Both the position numbers and the translations under genes were made by a program. Shown piece by piece: positions 1 through 8,656 of a stretch of DNA of 64,000 nt. The notes beneath the pieces are model-generated. The model saw only the letters and a program-made list of their open reading frames with translations. It was not told the origin of the DNA and did not search any database. Origin of the DNA: Verrucomicrobiota bacterium (GTDB lineage Bacteria; Verrucomicrobiota; Verrucomicrobiia; Opitutales; Opitutaceae). The stretch is from NCBI GenBank assembly GCA_019510185.1, contig JAEKKV010000015.1, positions 124,001-188,000 on the forward strand, in the 5' to 3' direction. How positions within the stretch are numbered: position 1 is the first letter of the stretch; every line of letters starts with the position of its first letter.

Positions 1-1
1 A

Positions 2-145
2 CGAGATGCTGAACGTGAAAGAGACTGCGACGAAAAACCAGAACATATCCGCCGAGTGTATGTCTTCACCCGCGTTTACGAATCTAAAGTGAATCGTGGT
101 CTTCGCCGCTTATTGGCCTTGACCGCCACAGAAGAGGAAAAATAG
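2..145 (+). CDS. 3' end of an unidentified protein (partial)
   Basis: The frame starting at base 2 is open to a TAG at 143-145 and gives 47 residues, ending LRRLLALTATEEEK. It is rich in Arg and Glu, has no membrane segment and no motif I recognise. The start lies outside the window. Reading it as the tail of a real gene rests only on the uninterrupted frame and on the following lipoprotein gene starting 32 bases later on the same strand; it could be spurious. Confidence 0.4.
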   Translation, partial: RDAERERDCDEKPEHIRRVYVFTRVYESKVNRGLRRLLALTATEEEK

Positions 146-177
146 TTTTTAACCGTCAACTTAGGTTTTACCCCTTT

Positions 178-681
178 ATGAAATCCCCGCTACTCGCTCC
201 GGCCTTTTTGGTCGGTTTGATCCTTTTGGTTTTCTCTGGCTGCGCTGTGGTCGACAAGGGTCGCACCCAGACGGTCGTGGTCCGCTCGGTCCCCGAAGGC
301 GCGACCGGCCTGATCAACGGCATTCCGGTCGGAAAGACCCCTTTTAAGATCAAATTGTCCCGCATCAGCGCCGCCACGATCGAGCTGCGCAAGACCGGGT
401 TCGAAAACGCCCAAGTCGTGGTGCTCCCGGTCGCCAACGAGTACAACAAGCACTTCCTGCGTTGGGGCGTCGATTACGACCTCGGCGCGATGACGGATCT
501 GACTCCCAGCGAGATGAACATCGCGCTTCGTCCGGCTCTCGCGGAGGAGGATCACGGCGATTCCTTCCAGGAGATGAACAATCGGGTGTTGAAGGCCGAC
601 GCCATGCTGGCCGCCAAGCAGATCTCCCCGCAGGACCACAAATACATCGTGGATCAGATCGTGCAGTATTACGCACGTTGA
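178..681 (+). CDS. PEGA-domain lipoprotein
   Basis: A 167-residue protein that starts with a hydrophobic signal segment ending in a lipobox (FSGC, modified Cys about residue 22), so it should be a lipoprotein held in a membrane on the outer side of the cytoplasmic membrane. Residues about 35-75 fit a PEGA domain (VRSVPEGATGLINGIPVGKTPFK, abbreviated here to its start), a small beta module found in surface and envelope proteins. The C-terminal 40 residues are charged and probably helical. Its substrate or partner cannot be read from the sequence. It lies upstream of gcvT, separated by a strong hairpin, so it is probably a separate transcript from the glycine cleavage genes. Confidence 0.8.
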   Translation: MKSPLLAPAFLVGLILLVFSGCAVVDKGRTQTVVVRSVPEGATGLINGIPVGKTPFKIKLSRISAATIELRKTGFENAQVVVLPVANEYNKHFLRWGVDYDLGAMTDLTPSEMNIALRPALAEEDHGDSFQEMNNRVLKADAMLAAKQISPQDHKYIVDQIVQYYAR

Positions 682-693
682 GGATTTCCGGCG

Positions 694-721
694 GTGGTGT
701 GCAAAGTAACTTGCACACCAC
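694..721 (+). terminator. Strong hairpin between the lipoprotein gene and gcvT
   Basis: An 11-bp perfect stem, GTGGTGTGCAA (694-704) with TTGCACACCAC (711-721), around a 6-base loop. No T-run follows, so it is not a textbook intrinsic terminator. It may end the lipoprotein transcript, or act as an RNA structure ahead of gcvT, which starts 28 bases further on. Confidence 0.4.
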
Positions 722-748
722 GCCCTTGGGCCGCGTAGTCTGGCCCGC

Positions 749-1845
<1,097 letters not shown>

Positions 1846-1849
<4 letters not shown>

Positions 1850-2229
1850 GCAGTGTTCCCTCCGATCTCCGTTACGCCCAATCCCATGAATGGCTGAAGC
1901 CCGCCGGCGACGGCACCGGCTTGGTCGGCATCACCGACTACGCCCAGAACAGCCTCGGCGACATCACCTACGTGCAACTGCCGAAGGTGGGCACCGTTCT
2001 CGCCGCCGGTCAGACCTTTGGCGTGGTCGAGTCCGTCAAGGCGGCCTCCGATGTTTACTCGCCCGTCGCGGGCACCGTGATCGAGGTCAACACCGCCCTC
2101 GATGCGGCTCCGGAGACGGTCAACCAGTCGCCCTATGAGGGCGGTTGGATTCTCAAGCTTAAGCTGGCCGATCCCGCCTCTGCCGCGACCCTGCTTGATG
2201 CGGCGGCTTATACCAAGCTGATCGGTTGA
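1846..2229 (+). CDS. gcvH: Glycine cleavage system H protein
   Basis: A 127-residue lipoyl carrier protein that shuttles the aminomethyl group between P, T and L proteins. The lipoylation site is seen as ESVKAASD with the modified lysine at residue 65, in the usual hairpin turn, and the N-terminal SHEWL and GITDYAQNSLGDI stretches are typical. Full length for the family. The start overlaps the gcvT stop by four bases. gcvP is missing from this operon, so it must be encoded elsewhere if the pathway is complete. Confidence 0.97.
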
Positions 2230-2257
2230 CCGGTCGATGGCGTTGCCGGCGGTTGAA

Positions 2258-2289
2258 AGCGGAGGTCTCGTAACGAGCCTCCGCTTTTT
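2258..2289 (+). terminator. Intrinsic terminator after gcvH
   Basis: Stem AGCGGAGG (2258-2265) pairs with CCTCCGCT (2278-2285), extended past a one-base bulge by CTCG/CGAG around a TAA loop, followed by TTTT. It ends the gcvTH transcript just before the tail of the opposing respiratory operon. Confidence 0.85.
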
Positions 2290-2331
2290 CGTGTCTGCAT
2301 TCGGCGAAATGGAAATGCCGGTCGCGCAGGT

Positions 2332-3744
2332 TCATTTCGTTAGCTCGGCCCGGTGACGGGTGCGCAGGAAGGCGACCAGCGCATCGACCTCGGCGGGAGT
2401 CAGAATGCTGGCGTAAGCCGGCATGTTGCCTCCGCCGTTCACGATGCGGAGCACGAGATCGTTTTCCGACAACCGGTCGCTGACCAGCGTGAGATCCGGT
2501 CCGCGCCGCCCGCCTTGGCCTTCGATGAGGTGGCAGGTGATACAGGCGCGATCATGGAAAATTCGCGCGCCCTCCGCGACAATCCCGCCGCTCGCATCCA
2601 CAATGGTAACGGGCAAGGGCGCCGCCTCGAAGTTGGGCGACCATTGGGATTTTGCGCCGGAGATCCAGAGTGAGCCGACCATCAGCACGCCGATCACGAC
2701 GGCCCCGAGCGACCACGGCCGGCGGGACCAATGGCGTTCGCCGTGGTTGCCGAGGATCGGGGCCAGCAACAGGATCACGCCGATCAAAGCCGGCGCGAGA
2801 ATCATCACCGGTCCCTCGATTTTTGGAGGGATCAATGCCAGCACCGCGAAATACCAGAGCAGATACCAATCGGGTCGCGGATCCGCCTGCAGAATGCTCG
2901 GGTCCGGCGGTTTTTCGATGGGCGGTGGACCGTAAACGAATGCGAAAACCACGATCCCGACAATCAGCGCCGTTCCGAAAACGAAATCGCGCCATGCGCC
3001 CTCCGGCCAGAAGGGCACGCCGGTGCGCTCCACTTCGTCGTGATACTCTTTTTTGTAGGTCGCGGGATCGACGGGTTTCCCGGGCACGGGCGGTTCGGAA
3101 ATGCCGTGGCGAAGCACGAGCCAGACATGGAGCCCGATGAAACCAAACATGAACGCCGGGATGAGAAAGACATGGATCGCGAAAAACCGGCTGAGCGTCG
3201 CGCCCCCGAGCGTCGTTCCGCCGAGGATGAACCTCGCGACGAAATCGCCGATGAGCGGGATGCGTCCCGCCTGCTCGGCCGCGACCACCACCGACCATGC
3301 GGCCGTCTGGTCCCACCGGAGCAGTTGCCCCGTGAAGCCCATCGCAATGGTGAAACCCAGCAGCAGCACGCCGGTGGACCAGTTCATCTCGCGCGGGTAT
3401 TTGTAGGAGCCGAACAGAAAAGTCTGCACCATGTGCGCGCCGACCATGAGGACCATCGCCGATGCGCCGTAGTAATGCAGGCCGCGCAGAAAACGCCCGA
3501 ACGGCGCCTCGTCGGTGATGAAGCGCAGGGCGTCGTAGGCCTGCGACGAAGAGGGCACGAACGAGAACGCGAGCGCCACTCCGGTGACGACTTGCACGAT
3601 GAAGGCCACGAGCGTCGCGCTGCCGAACACGTACCACCAGGTGGCGTCGCGCGGCACGAGGTGTTTGAGCGCGGGCCCGAGCAGATCCCCGAGGCCGAGC
3701 CGGTCGTCGAGCCAGTGCCAGAGGGAGACGAGCAGGCGTTTCAT
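2332..3744 (-). CDS. Cytochrome b (b6 type) fused to C-terminal cytochrome c
   Basis: A 470-residue membrane subunit of a quinol:cytochrome c reductase. The start was set at the ATG at 3744, which overlaps the Rieske stop as ATGA; a longer open frame upstream has no protein-like composition. The haem-binding His pairs are H90/H104 and H191/H206. The second pair has 14 residues between, as in cytochrome b6 rather than mitochondrial-type b. The quinol-site PDWY motif follows the fourth-helix region. After the last membrane helix comes a periplasmic cytochrome c domain with CITCH (C401, C404, H405) and a likely Met ligand, M441. No separate cytochrome c1 or f gene is present, so the fused domain probably takes that role. 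Confidence 0.93.
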   Translation of the reverse strand: MKRLLVSLWHWLDDRLGLGDLLGPALKHLVPRDATWWYVFGSATLVAFIVQVVTGVALAFSFVPSSSQAYDALRFITDEAPFGRFLRGLHYYGASAMVLMVGAHMVQTFLFGSYKYPREMNWSTGVLLLGFTIAMGFTGQLLRWDQTAAWSVVVAAEQAGRIPLIGDFVARFILGGTTLGGATLSRFFAIHVFLIPAFMFGFIGLHVWLVLRHGISEPPVPGKPVDPATYKKEYHDEVERTGVPFWPEGAWRDFVFGTALIVGIVVFAFVYGPPPIEKPPDPSILQADPRPDWYLLWYFAVLALIPPKIEGPVMILAPALIGVILLLAPILGNHGERHWSRRPWSLGAVVIGVLMVGSLWISGAKSQWSPNFEAAPLPVTIVDASGGIVAEGARIFHDRACITCHLIEGQGGRRGPDLTLVSDRLSENDLVLRIVNGGGNMPAYASILTPAEVDALVAFLRTRHRAELTK

Positions 3745-4298
3745 AACGTGGTCGTGATGGGGATTGGCGCCGACTTGATCTGCACGTTGCCGTTGAACAC
3801 GCGCACCTCGTAACGAACCAGCGGATGCGGCGGCGGGCCGGCGGCGACGCTTCCGTCGCGATAATAAACGCCGCCGTGGCAGGGGCAGAGAAAAAGGTTG
3901 GCCCCCGGCATCCACCGCACCGGGCAACCGAGGTGCGTGCAAAACGCGGAGAACGCGGTGAAGGCGTCCTCGGAGTCGCGCCGCAGCCAGGCGGAGGCGC
4001 GGGCGGTGATGCCGGCCCAAGGAAGCGGGGACGGATCTTCGAACACGACGGTGACGGTTTCACCGATGGCAAAATCGCGCGCCGCGCCGACCGTGAGCCA
4101 GCTCCCGGATACCTTGCGAAACAACGGCGCGAGCACAAAGCCCGTGGCCGGCGCGCCGATCACGACGGCGCAAACGCCAGCCAAGGAGAGCGAGAGCCGC
4201 GTGAGAAACCGCCGGCGCGAGATCAGCGCGACGGCTTCGCGCGTGGTCGCGGCTCCCGAGGGCGGCTGGTTTTCAGGGATGGGGTTTTCTTCCTTCAT
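3741..4298 (-). CDS. Rieske iron-sulfur protein
   Basis: A 185-residue Rieske protein that carries electrons from quinol to the cytochrome c domain. The [2Fe-2S] ligands are in CTHLGC (C120, H122) and CPCH (C138, H141). The N-terminus has a twin-arginine-like SRRRFLTRL (27-35) before a hydrophobic segment, so Tat-dependent membrane insertion with an uncleaved anchor is likely. It overlaps the upstream subunit IV-like gene by 26 bases and the downstream cytochrome b gene by four, inside the respiratory operon. Confidence 0.95.
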   Translation of the reverse strand: MKEENPIPENQPPSGAATTREAVALISRRRFLTRLSLSLAGVCAVVIGAPATGFVLAPLFRKVSGSWLTVGAARDFAIGETVTVVFEDPSPLPWAGITARASAWLRRDSEDAFTAFSAFCTHLGCPVRWMPGANLFLCPCHGGVYYRDGSVAAGPPPHPLVRYEVRVFNGNVQIKSAPIPITTTL

Positions 4299-4515
4299 GA
4301 CGAATGTCGGTAATCCAGCCGGCGAGGGAGGCGGTGAAGAGGAGCACGCCGATGCCGAAAACGACCCACGACGTGATCAGCCCCCAGAAAAGACAGGTGA
4401 TCGCGAGTGCGAAGCCGGCCGGCCAGAAAGTCGGCGGAGGCAGGTGCTCCGGCGGCAAGGCGGTCCAGCCTGGAGGTACGGGCTCGTCGGCGGAGGATGG
4501 TGGCGGCGGATTCAT
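4273..4515 (-). CDS. Small membrane protein resembling cytochrome c oxidase subunit IV
   Basis: An 80-residue protein with a proline-rich N-terminus (PPGWTALPPEHLPPPTFWPA) and two membrane helices. The pattern, LPPPTFWPAGFAL then a helix, GLITSW and a second helix ending in GW, recalls the small subunit IV seen beside bacterial aa3-type oxidases. The start at 4515 forms an ATGA overlap with the CtaG-like stop; an in-frame ATG further upstream would give an implausible arginine-rich extension. The function is inferred from context and pattern only. Confidence 0.75.
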   Translation of the reverse strand: MNPPPPSSADEPVPPGWTALPPEHLPPPTFWPAGFALAITCLFWGLITSWVVFGIGVLLFTASLAGWITDIRHEGRKPHP

Positions 4516-5273
4516 GGTGGCGGTTTTTCCGTCACGCCGGTCGGGCGGAGCCAGCGGAAAACTTCGAGCAGGATCGCGCCGAGATAGATCAGGCACATCG
4601 GAATCCACATCAAAAGCCCTCCGATCTGACGGTCCTGTTCCGCACCGATTCGCCCGCGCAGGTCCGTCCAGAAGGATACGGAAGACGGTGCGCTAAAAAT
4701 TGGACACACATCGGCCGGCGTGAGCGTGAGAATGATGCCGAGCGCGGTGCAGGCGAGGCAGGCCGTGAACAGATAGACGATGCCCGGGCCGGGAGTCATT
4801 CGGTTCCGGGCGCAGGGCGCGAGAACCGGCCACCAGAAGACGAGTCCCATTGCCATCAATGAAGCAGTTTGGACGGCATGGACTGCCGGTTGTCTGACGG
4901 CGGCTTCACAGAGGGCCGGGGTGTGCCAAAGCCACATTGGGCCCACGCCCGCCACCCAGGCCAGGCTTCGAAACCCGCCGCTGTTTAAAAATCGGGGAGT
5001 GAAGTCGCGCGGCAGGCTGAGCACCAGCAGCGCGGGAATGACGACGAGCAACAGAATGTGTTGCGCCATATGTGCGCTGAAAAGGACCCCGGCGGCCAGT
5101 GTGCCGAACGGAGGAAGCAACGTGAAAAGTGCCAGCAGGAGAGCGGCGGCGAAATAACCCGGGCGCAGACCGAGCCGGCTCCGGACCGCGCAACCCGCCG
5201 CGGCAACCATGCCTCCGATCAGCGTCAAGGAAGACCAGCTCCAACCTTCGACTATGAAACGCGTGAAAGTCAT
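4512..5273 (-). CDS. CtaG/Caa3-type cytochrome oxidase assembly membrane protein
   Basis: A 253-residue polytopic membrane protein with about seven hydrophobic segments, including GVLFSAHMAQHILLLVV, the conserved His-containing helix of the Caa3_CtaG family, and GPMWLWHTPALCE. Members help assemble the CuB/haem oxidase or accompany it. This is not the periplasmic Cox11-type CtaG. The start at 5273 was chosen because it gives the ATGA overlap with the oxidase gene upstream; the longer frame encodes antisense-like arginine-rich sequence. It sits between the oxidase core and the small subunit IV-like gene. Confidence 0.88.
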   Translation of the reverse strand: MTFTRFIVEGWSWSSLTLIGGMVAAAGCAVRSRLGLRPGYFAAALLLALFTLLPPFGTLAAGVLFSAHMAQHILLLVVIPALLVLSLPRDFTPRFLNSGGFRSLAWVAGVGPMWLWHTPALCEAAVRQPAVHAVQTASLMAMGLVFWWPVLAPCARNRMTPGPGIVYLFTACLACTALGIILTLTPADVCPIFSAPSSVSFWTDLRGRIGAEQDRQIGGLLMWIPMCLIYLGAILLEVFRWLRPTGVTEKPPP

Positions 5274-7495
5274 GGAAGTCGGGGCAGCAAATAGGCGATG
5301 GAGAGGACGAACACCCAGACGATATCGACGAAGTGCCAGTACAGCCCGACGGCGACGAGAGGGGAGGGCCGGTTGCGATAATCGCCCGCGAGGCCCAGCC
5401 CGAGTACGATGCCCAGCGCGATGAGACCCGCGGTGACATGGAAGCCGTGAAATCCCGTGAGCAGGAAAAAGGACGCGGCGAACACATTGGTACCCACCGT
5501 GACGCCGCTGCGGTAAAGTCCCCAATATTCGAATCCCTGTCCCACGATGAAGATGGCGCCGAGCAGAACGGTGAGGCCGAGCCAACGCGCGACTCCGCGA
5601 TGTCGGCCGCAGCGTTCTGCCACCTCTGCGCGCCACAGCGTAAAACTGCTGGCAAACAGGCAGACGCTGAAAATCAAGGTGGGGACGAGGTGAAGGCTGG
5701 TTTTCGAGGAAGGACCGGGCTGCGGCCGGATGTTGAAGTAAACGAAGACGAGGAGAAGCGCGCCGAAGAAGGCCGCCTCGGACGCAATCAGGATCCATAG
5801 GGATGTTTTCGCGCGGTCGGGAGTGCTGATCGCGTCCGGGCCGACGACGGGGTCGGGCCGGTCAGGGTTGGCCAGATCCCACAACGGACGGCGGCTATGG
5901 ATCGGCGGGAGCGCCTCGAAGTTATGCGCCGGCGGAGGCGAAGGCGTGGCCCATTCGAGCGTCCACGCCCGCCATGGATTGGGTCCGGCGGGCATCCCGC
6001 GCGAAAGGCTGCGCAGGATATTCACAAGAAGGAGCACAGCGGCGACGCCCATCAGGCAAGCACCGGCGGTGGACAGGAAATTCATCCAGCCCCAATTCTC
6101 GAAATCCGGGTAGGTATAGACGCGCCGCGGCATGCCGGCGAATCCGAGCATATGCTGGATGAGAAACGTGGCGTTGAACCCGAGGGTCATGCACCAGAAG
6201 GTCCAGCGACCGAGCCGTTCCGAGAGCATGCGCCCGCTGATTTTCGGAAACCAGTAATGCAGCGCCGCGAGGAGGGCGAACAGCACTCCGCCCACGATGA
6301 CGTAGTGGAAATGCGCGACGAGAAAGTAGCTGTTCTTGGTCTGCCAGTCCAGAGCCGCCGATCCATGGGTGACGCCGCTCAGGCCGCCGATCGTGAACTG
6401 GATGAGAAAGGCGACGGCGTACATCATCGGCACGGTCATACGGATGCGTCCGCGCACCATCGTGGTGCTCCAGTTGAACACCTTTACGCCGGTGGGCACG
6501 GCGATGAGCATCGACGCGATCACGAAAAACAGGTCGGCGGCGCGTCCCATGCCGATGGTGAACATGTGGTGAGCCCACACGCCGAAGCTGAGAAAACCGA
6601 TCGCCACGCCGGAGACCGCGACGAACTCGTAGCCGAAGATGGGCTTCCTGGAGAAAACTGGAATGACCTCCGAGATGATGCCGAACGCCGGCAGCGCGAG
6701 AATGTAGACTTCGGGGTGTCCGAAGGACCAGAAAAGATGCTGCCAGAGGACGGGCGAGCCGCCTCCGCCGGCCATGAAGAAATGCGTGCCGAGCTGGCGG
6801 TCCATCAGGAGCATCACCAGCCCGGCGTTGAGCACCGGCAGCGCCAAGATGACGAGGAAGGCCGCGATCAGCATGATCCAGACAAAGAGCGGCAGCCGTT
6901 GCAGCGTCATGCCGGGCGCGCGCAAGCAGAAGATGGTTGCGATCAGATTGATGCCCGTGGCGACGGAGCCGATGCCGAGCACCAGCAGGGCGATGATCCA
7001 GTAATCGACACCCAGGGAGGAGCTGTACGGGCTTTCGCTGAGCGGGGCGTAGCCGAACCAGCCGACTTTCGGGACGCCGGTGAAGAGGGAGAAATGAAGC
7101 AGCGCTCCGCCGAACGGGATGAGCCAGACGCCGAACGCGTTCAACCGCGGAAAGGCCATGTCGCGCGCGCCGATCATCAGCGGGATGAAATAATTCGCGA
7201 ACCCGAAGACCGCGGGCATGGCCACGAGGAAGATCATCGTCGTCCCGTGCATGGTGAACAGCGCGTTGAACGTGTCGGGCGAGACCAGCATGTTGTTGGG
7301 CACGGCCAGCTGCAGTCGGATGAAGAGCGCCTCGAGTCCGCCGACCGCGAAGAAAAAAAGCGTGAACAGCAGATAGAGGATGCCGATGCGCTTGTGGTCC
7401 ACGGTCGCCACCCATGCGAGCTGCCAGTGGGCGCGCTCCTCGGTCGAGAGCGTCGCGGGCGTAAGCGCGGCGGAGGACGACGAGGAGGGATTCAT
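5270..7495 (-). CDS. ctaD: Cytochrome c oxidase subunit I/III fusion
   Basis: A 741-residue haem-copper oxidase core that reduces oxygen and pumps protons. Subunit I occupies about residues 1-510: haem a ligand H83, CuB ligand H260 with E262 and the cross-linked Y264 (GHPEVY), the CuB His pair H309-H310, and the haem a3/a ligands H395 and H397. Presence of GHPE places it in the A1-like group. A linker (about 510-560) leads to a short subunit III of about 180 residues with about five helices (WILIASEAAFFGALL, then TGFHGFHV). Fusion of I and III is known in other bacterial oxidases. It is coupled to coxB and the CtaG-like gene by ATGA overlaps. Confidence 0.96.
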   Translation of the reverse strand: MNPSSSSSAALTPATLSTEERAHWQLAWVATVDHKRIGILYLLFTLFFFAVGGLEALFIRLQLAVPNNMLVSPDTFNALFTMHGTTMIFLVAMPAVFGFANYFIPLMIGARDMAFPRLNAFGVWLIPFGGALLHFSLFTGVPKVGWFGYAPLSESPYSSSLGVDYWIIALLVLGIGSVATGINLIATIFCLRAPGMTLQRLPLFVWIMLIAAFLVILALPVLNAGLVMLLMDRQLGTHFFMAGGGGSPVLWQHLFWSFGHPEVYILALPAFGIISEVIPVFSRKPIFGYEFVAVSGVAIGFLSFGVWAHHMFTIGMGRAADLFFVIASMLIAVPTGVKVFNWSTTMVRGRIRMTVPMMYAVAFLIQFTIGGLSGVTHGSAALDWQTKNSYFLVAHFHYVIVGGVLFALLAALHYWFPKISGRMLSERLGRWTFWCMTLGFNATFLIQHMLGFAGMPRRVYTYPDFENWGWMNFLSTAGACLMGVAAVLLLVNILRSLSRGMPAGPNPWRAWTLEWATPSPPPAHNFEALPPIHSRRPLWDLANPDRPDPVVGPDAISTPDRAKTSLWILIASEAAFFGALLLVFVYFNIRPQPGPSSKTSLHLVPTLIFSVCLFASSFTLWRAEVAERCGRHRGVARWLGLTVLLGAIFIVGQGFEYWGLYRSGVTVGTNVFAASFFLLTGFHGFHVTAGLIALGIVLGLGLAGDYRNRPSPLVAVGLYWHFVDIVWVFVLSIAYLLPRLP

Positions 7496-8430
7496 TGCAG
7501 GGTGGAGAAGTAGGCCAGCAATTGATCCCGCCGGGACGGACTCAGGTTGAAGTTGGGCATGAGGGCGCCGGGCTTGATCTGCTGCGGATCCGTGAGCCAG
7601 CGCCGGAGGTTTTCCGGTGTATTGGGGACGACGCCCGCTCCCAGCATTTGCCGGCCAGCCAGATGCGTGAGATCGGGGCCTGCGTTGCTTTTTCCGCCCA
7701 CGCCTTGGATCGCGTGACAGTTCACGCAGGTCAGCTCGCGGAAAAGATCGCGCCCGCGCGCGGCGTCGCCGCTCGTGACGACCGCAGCCGGCTGCTGTTG
7801 GGTTCGCACCCAGGCATCGAACTTTTCCCGGGGCTCCGCGACCACGATGAGCCGCATCCAGGCGTGCTGGGTGCCGCAGAATTCCGAGCAAACGCCTTGG
7901 TAAACACCGGGCTTGTCAGCGCGCAGCCATACGTGATTTCCCGCGTGCGGCACGGCGGTCATTTTTCGCGTGAGGCGTGGCACCCAGAATTCGTGGAGCA
8001 CGTCGGTGGAATCCAGCCGGATGGAAAGCCGTTCGCCGACCGGGATGTGGAACTCGTTGGCCGCGACGTAGCCGAGTTTCGGGCTGCGGATTTCCCACCA
8101 CCATTGATGGCCGGTGATGACGAGATCGGGCTCACCGGGCTCCGGCGCTGGGTCTGATTTTTCCATGGCCTGCGCGGTCAGCCCGAACAAGACGAGCACG
8201 ATGCAAAAAGGGACGACCGTCCACACCACCTCGAGGCGTTTGTTTCCGGCGGTTTGCGCAGGATCGTCCGCTTCTTCGCGTTGACGGTAACGCGCCAGGC
8301 AGTAGCCGACGAGTCCGGCCACGACGGCGAAAATGGCCGCGCAAATCCACAGCGTGATCACGAATAGATGCGTGATGGCCTGCGCTTCGGGCGAGGCGGG
8401 ATCGAAGATCGATCCGGATGAGCCGCTCAT
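7492..8430 (-). CDS. ctaC: Cytochrome c oxidase subunit II with fused cytochrome c
   Basis: A 312-residue subunit II, first gene of the respiratory operon. Two membrane helices (about 20-45 and 68-88) are followed by the periplasmic CuA domain with H146, C181, E183, C185, H189 and M192. After a linker a cytochrome c domain carries CVNCH (C235, C238, H239) and a probable Met ligand at M291. It takes electrons, probably from the cytochrome c domain of the cytochrome b fusion at the operon's end, and passes them to haem a. No cleavable signal peptide or lipobox is seen. Confidence 0.96.
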   Translation of the reverse strand: MSGSSGSIFDPASPEAQAITHLFVITLWICAAIFAVVAGLVGYCLARYRQREEADDPAQTAGNKRLEVVWTVVPFCIVLVLFGLTAQAMEKSDPAPEPGEPDLVITGHQWWWEIRSPKLGYVAANEFHIPVGERLSIRLDSTDVLHEFWVPRLTRKMTAVPHAGNHVWLRADKPGVYQGVCSEFCGTQHAWMRLIVVAEPREKFDAWVRTQQQPAAVVTSGDAARGRDLFRELTCVNCHAIQGVGGKSNAGPDLTHLAGRQMLGAGVVPNTPENLRRWLTDPQQIKPGALMPNFNLSPSRRDQLLAYFSTLQ

Positions 8431-8608
8431 GATCCGACTGTGTTCCGCCGGGGCGGAGTGACAATGCGGTGGATCGGACGTTTTCCCCTAACACAGACGA
8501 GGGAAACCGGAGCTTCCCGATGTCAGAGCGTTCGGGTAGGCAAATTCGCACAAAGCTCCGGGATATCGCCGGAGGCGGAGAGGCGGATTCGTACTCCAAA
8601 ACGCAGAC

Positions 8609-8635
8609 GCGGCGTCCCTATGCTTGGGACGCCGC
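8609..8635 (-). terminator. Hairpin after the PA14-GH31 gene
   Basis: A perfect 10-bp stem, GCGGCGTCCC with GGGACGCCGC, around a 7-base loop. On the minus strand it is followed within ten bases by TTTT. It should end transcription from the GH31 gene before the respiratory operon, whose promoter would then lie in about 8431-8608. Confidence 0.7.
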
Positions 8636-8656
8636 GAAGTGCGCGTGAGCGCGGGC

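Noticed and set aside
3745..4020. 92-codon N-terminal extension of the cytochrome b gene
   Set aside because: Arginine-rich, non-homologous and overlapping the Rieske gene; the ATG at 3744 gives a normal cytochrome b start and an ATGA overlap.
5897..7513. 538-codon plus-strand frame inside the oxidase operon
   Set aside because: Glu/His/Arg-rich antisense sequence; the oxidase ligands are on the minus strand.
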